DNA of 64,000 nt from Caccousia sp900752115 (GCA_902472225.1 CABRNB010000005.1:1-64000); one strand, 5' to 3'; counted from the stretch's first letter, positions 17,700 through 26,205 are shown. Notes: a model not told the origin generated them from the letters alone. Translations and numbers: made by a program.

Positions 17700-17880
17700 A
17701 GGAAGCTGATCCGCGTTGAGAGGGGAGGCGTTCTGCCGTAAATACGTTTGTCTGTATTCCCGGCCCTGCCGGAATGCGGCGGTGATTTTTAAACGCCATG
17801 GTGTGCGGTATCCTTGCGCACCGTGGTTGTTTTGTGCCTTTGCGGAGGCATCCGAATGCATGCGGCATGAAAGAAGGTGG
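17700..17880 (+). promoter_or_regulatory. Probable M-box (ykoK) Mg2+ riboswitch
   Basis: The corA leader shows several M-box landmarks in order. CGTTGAGAGGGGAGGC resembles the conserved GUUAGGUGAGGC entry, and a later GGTGATTTTTAA segment (about 17783-17794) is identical to the Bacillus core. These are followed by a hairpin with an ATCCT loop and a GTGCC...GGCAT stem, then GAAAGAAGG near the end. Mg2+ binding would reduce expression of the downstream transporter. The first half diverges from the B. subtilis sequence as I remember it, and no clear terminator precedes the gene, so control may be translational. Confidence 0.6.
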
Positions 17881-17946
17881 CGTTGTGAACCCTGACCCTT
17901 TATGCGGTAGTCGAACCGGTCAATTTCATAGAGGAGATGAAACACG

Positions 17947-18870
17947 ATGCTGTCTTATTTCAAGACGATCGACGGGCGTATCCGCGCGGTGCCGGAATGG
18001 GAGCCCGGCTGCTGGATCAACTGCATCATGCCCACGGAGGATGAAATCAACGGATTGATCCATGATTTTTCCATCGAACCCGATTTCTTCCGGGCTGCAA
18101 TGGACGAGGAGGAATCTTCGCATATTGACAGCGAGGACGGCAATACCCTTATTATTATTGATATTCCCGCTGTTGAGCGCAACGGAAGCGAAATTACCTA
18201 TATCACGACGCCGCTCGGTATTATTCTCACAGAAAAGAATGTCATAACCGTTTCCACTCGGGAAAATCCGCTTCTTGACGAGTTCGCCGAGGGAATTGTG
18301 CGAGGGGTATGCACCAACCTGAAAACGCATTTTATTCTGCACCTGATGCTGCGTATTGCTTCCCGTTATCTGCAGTATCTCAAGCAGATCGATCGGATGA
18401 CGACGCAGATTGAGAAAGAACTGCGCCGTTCCATGAAGAATTCCCAGCTGCTGCAGCTGATGGATATTGAAAAATCGCTTGTGTATTTTTCATCCTCGCT
18501 CAAGGGGAATGAACTGACGATCGAGAAGATCATGCGCGGACGAGTGGTAAAGCTGTATGAAGAGGATCAGGATTTGCTTGAGGATGTCCTTATTGAGGTC
18601 AAACAGGCTGTGGACATGAGCGGGATTTATCTGGATATTCTTTCGAGTACCATGGAATCGTTTGCCTCGCTGATCAGCAACAACCTGAATATGGTGATGA
18701 AGGTGCTGGCCTCCATTACGTTGATCATTTCCATTCCCATGGTGATTTCCGGCTATTACGGAATGAACGTGGAGGGAATCCCCTTTACCACCTTCTGGTT
18801 TCCGATTGCTGTATCCATACTTTGCATGGCGGTGGCGGCTGTCATTCTCAAAAAGAAACAAATGCTTTGA
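17947..18870 (+). CDS. corA: CorA-family magnesium transporter
   Basis: A 307-residue divalent cation channel of the CorA/MIT family. The N-terminal cytoplasmic alpha/beta domain (about 1-240) includes the long stalk helix. It is followed by two C-terminal membrane helices (about 252-272 and 283-301) separated by the signature loop YGMNVEG, the GMN filter that selects hydrated Mg2+. It works as a pentamer in the membrane. RBS AGAGGAG precedes the ATG at 17947. The probable M-box leader upstream fits Mg2+ as the physiological ion. The gene is monocistronic, with a terminator at 18906-18934. Confidence 0.93.
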   Translation: MLSYFKTIDGRIRAVPEWEPGCWINCIMPTEDEINGLIHDFSIEPDFFRAAMDEEESSHIDSEDGNTLIIIDIPAVERNGSEITYITTPLGIILTEKNVITVSTRENPLLDEFAEGIVRGVCTNLKTHFILHLMLRIASRYLQYLKQIDRMTTQIEKELRRSMKNSQLLQLMDIEKSLVYFSSSLKGNELTIEKIMRGRVVKLYEEDQDLLEDVLIEVKQAVDMSGIYLDILSSTMESFASLISNNLNMVMKVLASITLIISIPMVISGYYGMNVEGIPFTTFWFPIAVSILCMAVAAVILKKKQML

Positions 18871-18905
18871 GGCTTCGTGTGCCGGTCCACACGTGCCTCT
18901 TACAG

Positions 18906-18934
18906 CCGGCATTCCGGGAGAATGCCGGTTTTTT
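18906..18934 (+). terminator. Terminator of corA
   Basis: CCGGCATTC (18906-18914) and GAATGCCGG (18920-18928) form a perfect 9-bp stem with a five-base loop, followed by TTTTTT. Confidence 0.9.
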
Positions 18935-19009
18935 CCCGTATCCGGTGTTTTGCCGGCGGCGGAAATCAATGAAACGGCGGCACTCCCGGCCGCCAAGGAG
19001 GCTTTTTTG

Positions 19010-19549
19010 ATGGAAGAGAAAAACGGAAGAATTGCCGTTCGGATGGAGGAAATCAGCGAGGCGGCCCGCAGACTGCGGGCCGGCGACAATATCCTTCTCA
19101 GCGGTGTAATCTACACAGCGCGCGACGCCGCGCACAAGCGGATAGCCGCCCTTCTTGACGAGGGCGCGCCTCTGCCGTTCCCGCTGCCTGGAAGCGCCAT
19201 TTATTACGCCGGGCCGACTCCTGCGCCGGAGGGCCTGCCAATCGGTTCCTGCGGACCGACGACCTCCTCCCGTATGGATGTGTTCACACCCCGCCTGCTT
19301 GATCTCGGCCTTTCCGCCATGATCGGAAAGGGCGGACGTTCTCCTGCGGTTTGTGAGGCGATCCGCCGTAATCAGGCGGTGTACCTCTGCGCGCTCGGCG
19401 GCGCGGGTGCACTGGCGGCGCAGGCGGTTCGTTCCGTTGAAGTAATCGCGTTTGAGGATCTTGGCTGTGAATCAGTCAAACGCCTTGTGGTTGAGGATTT
19501 TCCGCTTGTGGTTGGAATTGACTGCGCAGGCGGTTCGCTCTTTCGCTGA
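19010..19549 (+). CDS. Class I fumarate hydratase beta-type subunit, solitary
   Basis: A 179-residue protein of the Fe-S hydro-lyase beta family (FumA C-terminal / TtdB). In two-subunit fumarases and tartrate dehydratases it supplies the swivelling domain that completes the 4Fe-4S active site of the alpha subunit. Recognisable segments are DNILLSGVIYTARDAAHKR, the substrate loop IYYAGPTP, SCGPTTSSRMD, MIGKGG and LGCESVKRL. The ATG at 19010 follows AAGGAGG. No alpha subunit gene exists in this window, although the two usually adjoin, so the partner must be elsewhere. The CDF transporter gene starts 23 bases later and may be co-transcribed. Confidence 0.85.
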   Translation: MEEKNGRIAVRMEEISEAARRLRAGDNILLSGVIYTARDAAHKRIAALLDEGAPLPFPLPGSAIYYAGPTPAPEGLPIGSCGPTTSSRMDVFTPRLLDLGLSAMIGKGGRSPAVCEAIRRNQAVYLCALGGAGALAAQAVRSVEVIAFEDLGCESVKRLVVEDFPLVVGIDCAGGSLFR

Positions 19550-19572
19550 GCAGGGAAAGGCTGGGATTTGAT

Positions 19573-20760
19573 TTGACTGAACTTCTGATTCGTCTTTTTG
19601 TCCGCGATTATCGCAACATGGACCGTCCCGAGGTGAGGGAGCGGTACGGAAAGTTTTCCGGAATTGTGGGTATCGTCTCCAATCTGCTGCTTTTCGTTAT
19701 GAAAGCCGTCACCGGTTTTGTAACGGGCAGCATTTCTATTGTGGCGGACGCTGTCAACAACCTTTCGGACTCTGCTTCTTCCGTCATTACGCTGGTGGGC
19801 TTCAAGCTCTCCGGCAAGCCTGCCGACCAGGAGCACCCCTACGGTCACGCGCGGATTGAGTACATTTCAGGCCTTATCGTTTCCTTTTTGATTCTCCTGC
19901 TCGGTGTTCAGCTGCTGCAGGAATCTGCGGGCAAAATTTTTGCTCCGGAAGAGGCTGCTTTCAGTCCGGTAGCCGTCGTTGTTCTTGTGGTGTCCTGTCT
20001 TATTAAGACGTGGCAATGTCTCTTTTACCGCAAGGTGGGACGGCGCATTTCCTCGCCGACGATCGAGGCCACGGCGGCGGACAGCCGCAGCGATGTTTTT
20101 TCGACGCTTGCCGTTTTGCTCGGACTGGTGATTTCCCGTCTCACTGGATTTAATCTTGACGGCTATATGGGCGTTGCTGTGGCCCTTCTCATTCTCTGGA
20201 CGGGTGTGAAGGTTGTGAAGGAGACGAGCGATCCCCTTTTGGGTACGGCTCCTGCCCGCGAGGTGGTCGACGACATTTACCGTACCATCCTTTCCTATGA
20301 CGGGATTCTTGGGCTCCATGATCTCAACGTACATATGTATGGCGAAGGACGTACCTTTGCCTCTGTACATTGTGAGGTGGATGCGCACGAGGATATCCTG
20401 GCCAGCCATGACCTGGTTGACAACATTGAACGCGATTTTCTTAAACAGAAAAATATTCATCTTGTGATCCATATGGATCCTATCGTGGTGGATGACGCGC
20501 CCACTAATGCTCTGCGCGAGCAGGTCAGGGAAGTGCTGCGCGGTATTTCTCCGGAGATTACCATGCATGATTTTCGTGTTGTATGGGGCAAGACGCATTC
20601 CAATGTGCTGTTTGATGTTTGTGTTCCTTTTGGATTCCGCTACACGGACGCCGCCCTGCTGGATGAGATTGCAAACGGAATTTATATGCTGGGAAAGAAT
20701 TATGTGCCTGTGGTCACGGTGGATCACAGCTATGTGCCGGGGCACCGACAGGATTCCTGA
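19573..20760 (+). CDS. Cation diffusion facilitator (CDF) transporter
   Basis: A 395-residue membrane antiporter that exports divalent metals such as Zn2+, Mn2+ or Fe2+. About six helices (residues 30-220) carry the metal-site motif DAVNNLSDSAS in helix 2 and HPYGHARIEY in the following loop. A cytoplasmic ferredoxin-like dimerisation domain fills about 225-390, with several His residues at its end (VDHSYVPGH). The start is TTG at 19573; the residues from there (TELLIRLFVRDY...VRERYGKFSG) match the family N-terminus, so the later ATG at 19618 is too far in. Terminated at 20852-20902. Confidence 0.9.
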   Translation: MTELLIRLFVRDYRNMDRPEVRERYGKFSGIVGIVSNLLLFVMKAVTGFVTGSISIVADAVNNLSDSASSVITLVGFKLSGKPADQEHPYGHARIEYISGLIVSFLILLLGVQLLQESAGKIFAPEEAAFSPVAVVVLVVSCLIKTWQCLFYRKVGRRISSPTIEATAADSRSDVFSTLAVLLGLVISRLTGFNLDGYMGVAVALLILWTGVKVVKETSDPLLGTAPAREVVDDIYRTILSYDGILGLHDLNVHMYGEGRTFASVHCEVDAHEDILASHDLVDNIERDFLKQKNIHLVIHMDPIVVDDAPTNALREQVREVLRGISPEITMHDFRVVWGKTHSNVLFDVCVPFGFRYTDAALLDEIANGIYMLGKNYVPVVTVDHSYVPGHRQDS

Positions 20761-20851
20761 ACAGCGGAAAAAGGTCCTGCCTGGTCTGGTTTCAGGCTCT
20801 GCTGCAGCTTTGTTTTGTGCGGAGAAACAAAAATGAAAGCCGGCTTCCGTT

Positions 20852-20902
20852 CCGGCCGCTTCTGGCGGGCTTTCCGCTAAGAAGCGGCCGGATTTTGTTT
20901 TT
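20852..20902 (+). terminator. Terminator of the CDF gene
   Basis: CCGGCCGCTTC (20852-20862) and GAAGCGGCCGG (20881-20891) form a perfect 11-bp stem with an 18-base loop, followed by ATTTTGTTTTT. Confidence 0.88.
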
Positions 20903-20931
20903 CTCATTTTAGTTTTTTATAGAAAAAAGGC

Positions 20932-21501
20932 ATGGGGGCCATGCGAAACAAGTATTTGTCCTCTGTACCGTCAGAAAGCGGTGCGGAGACCGGACCGGGA
21001 ACAGCTTCCGGACAGGCGGAAAGCGTTCAGCAGTCTGCAGAGGAACCTGTATCTGCGGCGCAGTCTGCCGTACAGGAGGAGCAAGGCGCGGGCAAGAAAG
21101 AAAATGCAGCGTCAGCACAAAGTGGAGATGAAACCGTGAAGGAGGAAACAGAGATGAAGCTTCAGATTGGCAATACAGTTTTGACAGCCGTTCTTGCAGA
21201 AAATGATTCTGCGAGGGCGCTCACCGAGCTGCTCCGGCAGGGACCTCTCACCATTGCTATGGAGGATTATGGCCGGATGGAAAAGGTTGGAGACCTTGGA
21301 ACAAGTCTGCCTCGCTGTGACGAATCCATCACAACGAGTGCCGGAGATCTGATCTTGTATCAGGGAAGCTCTTTTGTGATTTATTATGCTCAAAACTCCT
21401 GGAGCCTGACAAGACTGGGGCGAATTCAGGATATTACGGCAGACGGACTTCGGGAGATTCTGGGAAACGGCGATGTGACAGTTACACTTTCGCTTGCTTG
21501 A
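20932..21501 (+). CDS. Cyclophilin-like fold protein with a low-complexity N-terminal linker
   Basis: The C-terminal 115 residues match the small cyclophilin-like domain (MKLQIGNTVLTAVL, MEDYGRMEKVGDLG, YQGSSFVIYYAQNSWSLTRLGRI), whose function is undetermined. The first 74 codons encode a Ser/Glu/Ala/Gln-rich stretch like the linker that follows the lipid-anchored Cys in lipoproteins, but there is no signal peptide or lipobox. An internal ATG at 21154 has a textbook GGAGG eight bases upstream, exactly where the domain begins. The real product may therefore be cytosolic and only 115 residues long, with the upstream part a relic. Followed by the terminator at 21550-21592. Confidence 0.65.
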   Translation: MGAMRNKYLSSVPSESGAETGPGTASGQAESVQQSAEEPVSAAQSAVQEEQGAGKKENAASAQSGDETVKEETEMKLQIGNTVLTAVLAENDSARALTELLRQGPLTIAMEDYGRMEKVGDLGTSLPRCDESITTSAGDLILYQGSSFVIYYAQNSWSLTRLGRIQDITADGLREILGNGDVTVTLSLA

Positions 21502-21549
21502 TCCTTTTCCCAAAATTCCGGTGCGGATTGACGCACAGGAGAAAACGGG

Positions 21550-21592
21550 AACGCTCATTGGCTGCAAAGCAGCGGGTGAGCGTTTTCGTTTT
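21550..21592 (+). terminator. Terminator after the cyclophilin-like gene
   Basis: AACGCTCA (21550-21557) pairs with TGAGCGTT (21577-21584), with an inner GCTG/CAGC stem, and a T-rich tail follows. Confidence 0.8.
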
Positions 21593-21634
21593 TTTCGTTT
21601 TATCAAATCGAAAATTTTGTTCATGGAGTTTTCA

Positions 21635-21663
21635 TTGCGGCAGTGGGGAAGTTGTGATAAAAT
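21635..21663 (+). promoter_or_regulatory. Candidate promoter ahead of the MITE-like element and cysK
   Basis: TTGCGG (21635-21640) and TAAAAT (21658-21663) are 17 bases apart. Between it and cysK lies the 21701-21866 element, so the original leader of cysK seems to have been interrupted. Confidence 0.45.
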
Positions 21664-21700
21664 AAGGGTCATGAAATGATCTGATTTCGGACAATATAAA

Positions 21701-21866
21701 GGCAACACCGCACAATTTGCGCCTAACGGTTCAGACAAGCTGCCGCGCTCTGATTTTAATATTTTCCAACAATGCCAGCAATCCGGCAAGGTTTGCCTGC
21801 GTATTTTGGATTCTCTCACAAATAATTCCGGCACGCTCTGCCGCTTGGGATAATGCGGTGTTTCCT
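21701..21866. mobile_element. MITE-like element or transposon end remnant
   Basis: The two ends are imperfect terminal inverted repeats. Reading inwards, the left end is AGGCAACACCGCACAAT (from 21700) and the right end is AGGAAACACCGCATTAT (from 21866), 14 of 17 matching. The roughly 166-bp interior is AT-richer than its neighbours and lacks a transposase, though a minus-strand frame (21731-21991) reads through it. No target-site duplication is obvious. It sits in the promoter-to-start interval of cysK. Confidence 0.5.
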
Positions 21867-21913
21867 AGAGTAAAATCGGGCAGTGTCCCGTATACAGAAG
21901 GGAGCCGATACAC

Positions 21914-22843
21914 ATGAGAGTTGCAGGAAATTTGACGGAGTTGGTGGGAAATACGCCGCTTCTGGAGCTGGGCGCATATGCCAAACGTCATGGTTTGAAG
22001 GCGTCGGTTGTTGCCAAGCTTGAATATTTCAACCCGCTTTCCTCAGCCAAGGATCGCGTCGCGCTGGCTATGGTTGAGGATGCGGAACGCCGCGGCCTGC
22101 TCAAAGAGGGCGGAACCATTGTGGAGCCGACGAGCGGAAATACCGGCGTGGGTCTGGCGTTTGTAGCGGCCTCTCGGGGCTATCGCATGATTCTGACCAT
22201 GCCGGATACCATGAGTATGGAGCGCCGCCGCCTTGCCTCCGCGCTCGGCGCAGAGGTGGTCCTGACCAAGGGAGCAAAGGGAATGAGCGGAGCCATTGCG
22301 AAGGCGGAGGAGCTTGCCAAAGAAATTCCCGGTGCATTTCTGCCCGGTCAGTTTTCCAATCCGGCCAACCCGGAGGCGCACCGCCGCACGACAGCACAGG
22401 AGATTTGGCGTGATACCGACGGACAGGTTGACATTTTCGTTGCCGGAGCCGGCACAGGCGGTACAATCACCGGCGTAGGGCGCGGGCTTCGGGAGCATAA
22501 CCCCTCTGTTCGTCTCGTGGCGGCGGAGCCTGACGCATCCCCTGTCCTTTCGGGAGGCAAGGCAGGTCCGCATAAGATTCAGGGAATCGGAGCCGGGTTT
22601 GTTCCGGAGATTCTCGATGTTTCTCTGCTTGACGAGGTGATTCGCGTTCCGAATGATGAGGCGATTGCGACGGCGAAGGAGCTGGCGCGGCGAGACGGCC
22701 TGCTGGTCGGTATTTCCTCCGGAGCGGCTGTCTGGGCGGCGGCGCAGGTGGCGGCCCGTCCGGAAAACGAAGGAAAGCGTATTGTCGTGCTGCTGCCCGA
22801 TACGGGGGAGCGTTATCTCTCAACGGGGATTTATGACGATTGA
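21914..22843 (+). CDS. cysK: Cysteine synthase (O-acetylserine sulfhydrylase)
   Basis: PLP-dependent enzyme of 309 residues that makes cysteine from O-acetylserine and sulfide in the cytoplasm. Motifs are VGNTPLLEL near residue 11, the PLP lysine in SAKDRVA (about 43), the substrate loop PTSGNTG (about 72), the phosphate-binding GTGGT (about 180), and SSGAA near 268. Length and order fit CysK. ATG at 21914 follows AGAAGGGAG. A two-component pair follows 57 bases later on the same strand with no terminator, so read-through is possible. The leader is disturbed by the element at 21701-21866. Confidence 0.93.
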   Translation: MRVAGNLTELVGNTPLLELGAYAKRHGLKASVVAKLEYFNPLSSAKDRVALAMVEDAERRGLLKEGGTIVEPTSGNTGVGLAFVAASRGYRMILTMPDTMSMERRRLASALGAEVVLTKGAKGMSGAIAKAEELAKEIPGAFLPGQFSNPANPEAHRRTTAQEIWRDTDGQVDIFVAGAGTGGTITGVGRGLREHNPSVRLVAAEPDASPVLSGGKAGPHKIQGIGAGFVPEILDVSLLDEVIRVPNDEAIATAKELARRDGLLVGISSGAAVWAAAQVAARPENEGKRIVVLLPDTGERYLSTGIYDD

Positions 22844-22900
22844 CACGGCTTCCCGGCATAGCTGCAATTGTGCGGGAACGCTTCTGGAAGGGAGGAGCGT

Positions 22901-23581
22901 ATGTATCAGATTCTTGTTGTGGATGATGAGGAAAACATCAGAAGCCTCATCAAAAAATACGCGGTGTTTGAGGGGAATGTCGTTTTTGAGGCGGAGGATG
23001 GAATGCAGGCGGTTGAGATGTGCCGCCAGCATCCCAATGATTATGATATCATTATCATGGACGTTATGATGCCGGAGCTCGATGGGTTTTCAGCTGTCAA
23101 GGAGCTGCGAAAGTACTGTCAGGCGCCCGTGCTGATGCTTTCCGCACGCGGGGAAGAGTATGATAAGATTCACGGCTTTGAGCTGGGCGTTGACGATTAT
23201 GTTGTCAAGCCTTTTTCTCCGAAAGAGCTGATGATGCGGATCAACGCGATTTTAAAGCGTGTGCGCCCAACCCCGGAGGAGCCGGCCAAGGAAATTGTTC
23301 GTTTCGAGGGACTGACGATTGATTTTACCGGAAGAATCGTCACGGTTGACGGAAAGAAGGCGGAACTTTCTCCCAAGGAGTACGACCTTCTTTTCTACAT
23401 GGTCAATAACCGCAACATCGCCCTGACACGCGAAAAGCTGATTACAAACGTCTGGGGCTATGATTTTTACGGTGATGACAGAACGCTGGATACACATATC
23501 AAGCTCCTGCGAAAAAGTCTCGGCCCCTACAGCCGGTTTATTGTGACGCTGCGCGGCGTGGGGTATCGTTTTGAGGCTTAG
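22901..23581 (+). CDS. OmpR/PhoB-family response regulator
   Basis: A 226-residue DNA-binding response regulator. The receiver domain (1-118) has the acidic pair Asp8/Asp9, the phosphoacceptor Asp54 in IIMDVMMPE, Ser81 and Lys103 in VVKPFSP. The C-terminal winged helix (about 128-226) has the OmpR pattern LSPKEYDLLFYMVNN, with YDFYGDDRTLDTHIKLLRKSL as recognition region and GVGYRFEA at the end. ATG at 22901 follows GGAAGGGAGG. The histidine kinase gene overlaps its last 11 bases. Proteins of this family bind 11-bp direct repeats such as the block at 5954-5986, but a link is speculative. Confidence 0.95.
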   Translation: MYQILVVDDEENIRSLIKKYAVFEGNVVFEAEDGMQAVEMCRQHPNDYDIIIMDVMMPELDGFSAVKELRKYCQAPVLMLSARGEEYDKIHGFELGVDDYVVKPFSPKELMMRINAILKRVRPTPEEPAKEIVRFEGLTIDFTGRIVTVDGKKAELSPKEYDLLFYMVNNRNIALTREKLITNVWGYDFYGDDRTLDTHIKLLRKSLGPYSRFIVTLRGVGYRFEA

Positions 23582-25043
23582 AGAGGAAAAACGCGCGCCC
23601 GGCGTTCAGTGGAGAGTGTTCGGGAGCTTTGCCATTTTTACAGCTGTGATTGTTGCGCTTCTCTGGCTGTTCCAGGTTGTCCTGCTCGATACCTTTTACA
23701 AGGCGATTAAGGTCAATGAGATAAAATCGGTCGCCTATCAGATTTGCGACAATATCAATTCCGCTACTCTGCAGGAAGAGCTTCAGCGTGTTGCTGTCGA
23801 TAATCAGATTTGCAGCATTATCTGTGATGGTCAGGGAAACCGTCTTTACTCAGAGACAGCCGTGCCGAATTGTGTGATTCATCGCCTGAGCGGCTGGGAT
23901 CTTGCCATGGTCTATACTCTGACAGCGCAGAACGGCGGCTCTTATTTTGAACGTTTTCCTCAGGAGGTGCGGCAGTCCATTACGGTCCTGGGCAGCAATA
24001 TGGTGTTTTTGCGCCAGCAGGAATCGCCTGAGGTCATGATTTTCGCTCAGATGGTTACACGGAGCGACGGCAAACAGCTTATGGTGCTGCTCAATTCGGT
24101 TATTTCTCCGGTGGGATCGACAGTTGACACGCTGCGGTATCAGCTGATAGCGGTCAGCGTGATCATGATTTTGATGGGACTTCTGCTCGCTTTCCTTCTT
24201 TCACGCAAGATTGGAAAGCCGATCGAGTCTTTGAATTCGGCGGCGAAGGTTTTGGCGACGGGAGACTATGAGGTGAACTTTGAAGGGGAGGGCTACCGTG
24301 AAGTGCACGAGCTCTCCGACACGCTCAATTATGCCGCGCGGGAGCTTGCCAAGACGGAGCATCTCCAGCGTGACATAATTGCGAATATTTCGCATGATTT
24401 GCGCACTCCGCTGACGCTGATAACCGGCTATGCGGAGGTCATGCGTGATTTGCCGGGGGAGAATACACCGGAAAACGTGCAAATCATCATCGACGAGGCG
24501 ACACGTCTGTCCACGCTTGTCAACGATGTGCTCGATCTTTCCAAGCTGCAGGCCGGTGTGGTGCCGATGCAGCGCAGTGTGTTCAATCTCACGGCCAGTG
24601 TCCGGCAAATCCTCACACGTTATACGAAGCTGACAGATTATCACATTGTGTTTTATGCCAGCGAAGATGTATACGTTCATGCGGACGAATTGAAGATCTC
24701 CCAGGTTGTTTACAATCTGGTGAATAACGCTCTCACCTACACAGGGCCGGATAAGTCCGTGACGCTTCGCCAAACGGTGGAAGATGAAAAGGTACGGATT
24801 TCCGTTTCCGACACCGGCGATGGGATTCCGCAGGACAAGCTCAATGACATCTGGGAACGGTATTATAAGGTCGATAAGGCGCACAAGCGCGCCCAGGTTG
24901 GTACGGGGCTCGGACTTGCCATTGTGAAGATGATCCTCGATATGCACGGCGGCGAGTATGGCGTGCGGAGTCAGGAAGGAGTCGGTTCCACATTCTGGTT
25001 TGAACTCGGTACCGTTTCGGAGGAAAAGGCTTCCGAAGAATGA
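23571..25043 (+). CDS. Sensor histidine kinase
   Basis: A 490-residue membrane sensor paired with the regulator before it. A first membrane helix lies at about 16-38, an extracytoplasmic sensor of about 150 residues follows, and a second helix is at about 190-212. Then come HAMP (about 212-265), the phosphoacceptor His in NISHDLRTPLT (about 275), and an ATPase domain with N box NLVNNAL, DTGDGI and GTGLGLAIV. It starts at a TTG at 23571 inside the regulator gene, which implies translational coupling; no ATG exists before the first helix. The signal sensed cannot be inferred. The rbsK gene follows 40 bases later. Confidence 0.93.
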   Translation: MRLREEKRAPGVQWRVFGSFAIFTAVIVALLWLFQVVLLDTFYKAIKVNEIKSVAYQICDNINSATLQEELQRVAVDNQICSIICDGQGNRLYSETAVPNCVIHRLSGWDLAMVYTLTAQNGGSYFERFPQEVRQSITVLGSNMVFLRQQESPEVMIFAQMVTRSDGKQLMVLLNSVISPVGSTVDTLRYQLIAVSVIMILMGLLLAFLLSRKIGKPIESLNSAAKVLATGDYEVNFEGEGYREVHELSDTLNYAARELAKTEHLQRDIIANISHDLRTPLTLITGYAEVMRDLPGENTPENVQIIIDEATRLSTLVNDVLDLSKLQAGVVPMQRSVFNLTASVRQILTRYTKLTDYHIVFYASEDVYVHADELKISQVVYNLVNNALTYTGPDKSVTLRQTVEDEKVRISVSDTGDGIPQDKLNDIWERYYKVDKAHKRAQVGTGLGLAIVKMILDMHGGEYGVRSQEGVGSTFWFELGTVSEEKASEE

Positions 25044-25083
25044 GCAGCGGCCGATGCGGCCGCGAAGAAAGGGAGGAAACAAC

Positions 25084-25971
25084 ATGCGTATCTTAAATTT
25101 GGGCTCCATGAATCTCGATTACGTTTACGGGGTGGAGTCCATGGTCAAGGCCGGAGAGACAATCCGCGCGCTGTCGCGGCGTGTTTGCTGCGGCGGAAAG
25201 GGACTCAACCAATCCATCGCGCTCTCGAAGGCCGGAGCTCCGGTCTGGCAGGCCGGTCTGCTTGGAGAGGACGGCGCTCCGCTGCGCTCGATTCTTGAAG
25301 AAAACGGCGTGAACACAGAGCTTGTCCGCGAGGTATCCGGCCCCTCGTCCCATACGGTGATCCAGGTTGACGAGAAGGGACGCAACTGTATCCTTTTCTA
25401 TGCGCATGAGGGTCTGCGAATTACGGACGAGTACATCGATCGGGTATTGGAGTCTTTTGGTCCCGGCGATTATCTTCTGCTGCAGAATGAGCTCGACAAT
25501 ACGGATGGAATGATTCGTGCGGCCAAGAAAAAAGGACTCAAGGTGGTGCTGAATCCGTCTCCTGCGAACGAAGAGCTTCTTACGTTCCCTTTGGAACTTG
25601 TCGACTGCTTCCTGCTCAATGAGCATGAAGGGGCTTTCCTGGCCGGAGAAACGGATCCGTCCTGCGTCCTTGATGCCTTGCATGCCAAGTACCCCAACGC
25701 CCTTCTCGTTCTGACACTGGGAGAAAAGGGCGCTGTCTGTCTGGCGGACGGCGTGCGGTATGAGCAGGGAATTTTCCCTGTCAAAGCCGTTGATACGACA
25801 GCAGCGGGCGATACCTTTACCGGCTATTTCCTGGCCGGGCTGCTTGAGGGGAAACCTATTTCGGATTGCCTGCGCCGTGCCTCAATGGCTTCGTCGATTG
25901 CCGTTGGCCGTCCGGGAGCCGCTGATTCCATCCCGCTTCTTGCCGAAGTGGAAAAGGCACTTGCCGAGTAA
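25084..25971 (+). CDS. rbsK: Ribokinase (PfkB family)
   Basis: Sugar kinase of 295 residues, most like ribokinase, which makes ribose 5-phosphate from ribose and ATP. Motifs are NLGSMNLDYV at the N-terminus, the first PfkB signature CGGKGLNQSIALSKAGA (about 36-52), NPSPA near 159, NEHEG near 180, and the catalytic-base signature DTTAAGDTFTGYF (about 239-251). ATG at 25084 follows AGGGAGGAAACAAC. No ribose transporter is nearby, so a related sugar is possible. The terminator at 25992-26037 ends the unit that may begin at cysK. Confidence 0.88.
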   Translation: MRILNLGSMNLDYVYGVESMVKAGETIRALSRRVCCGGKGLNQSIALSKAGAPVWQAGLLGEDGAPLRSILEENGVNTELVREVSGPSSHTVIQVDEKGRNCILFYAHEGLRITDEYIDRVLESFGPGDYLLLQNELDNTDGMIRAAKKKGLKVVLNPSPANEELLTFPLELVDCFLLNEHEGAFLAGETDPSCVLDALHAKYPNALLVLTLGEKGAVCLADGVRYEQGIFPVKAVDTTAAGDTFTGYFLAGLLEGKPISDCLRRASMASSIAVGRPGAADSIPLLAEVEKALAE

Positions 25972-25991
25972 ACACAATCGCATGGTCTGCA

Positions 25992-26037
25992 AACGCCGCG
26001 GAAAACCTGCCTGTTTAGGTTTTTCGCGGCGTTTTTT
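25992..26037 (+). terminator. Terminator of rbsK
   Basis: AACGCCGCG (25992-26000) pairs with CGCGGCGTT (26025-26033). An AAAACCT/AGGTTTT inner stem and TTTTTT follow. Confidence 0.88.
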
Positions 26038-26176
26038 GTGCTGCGGTGCAAGCTGGCATGGATCAGGCGTTTTGTTGTGCTGGCCGGTTCCTTTTTCGGA
26101 TGACTGACGGTTTCTTTTTGGGGAACAGCAGAACATCACAAATGGGAAGGCTGACAGACATTTTGGGGAATCTCTC

Positions 26177-26205
26177 TTGACAAATCTTCATAGTGTATAT
26201 ATACT
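26177..26205 (+). promoter_or_regulatory. Promoter of the first GntR-ABC module
   Basis: TTGACA (26177-26182) and TATACT (26200-26205) are separated by 17 bases. The -10 lies inside the palindromic operator. Confidence 0.85.
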
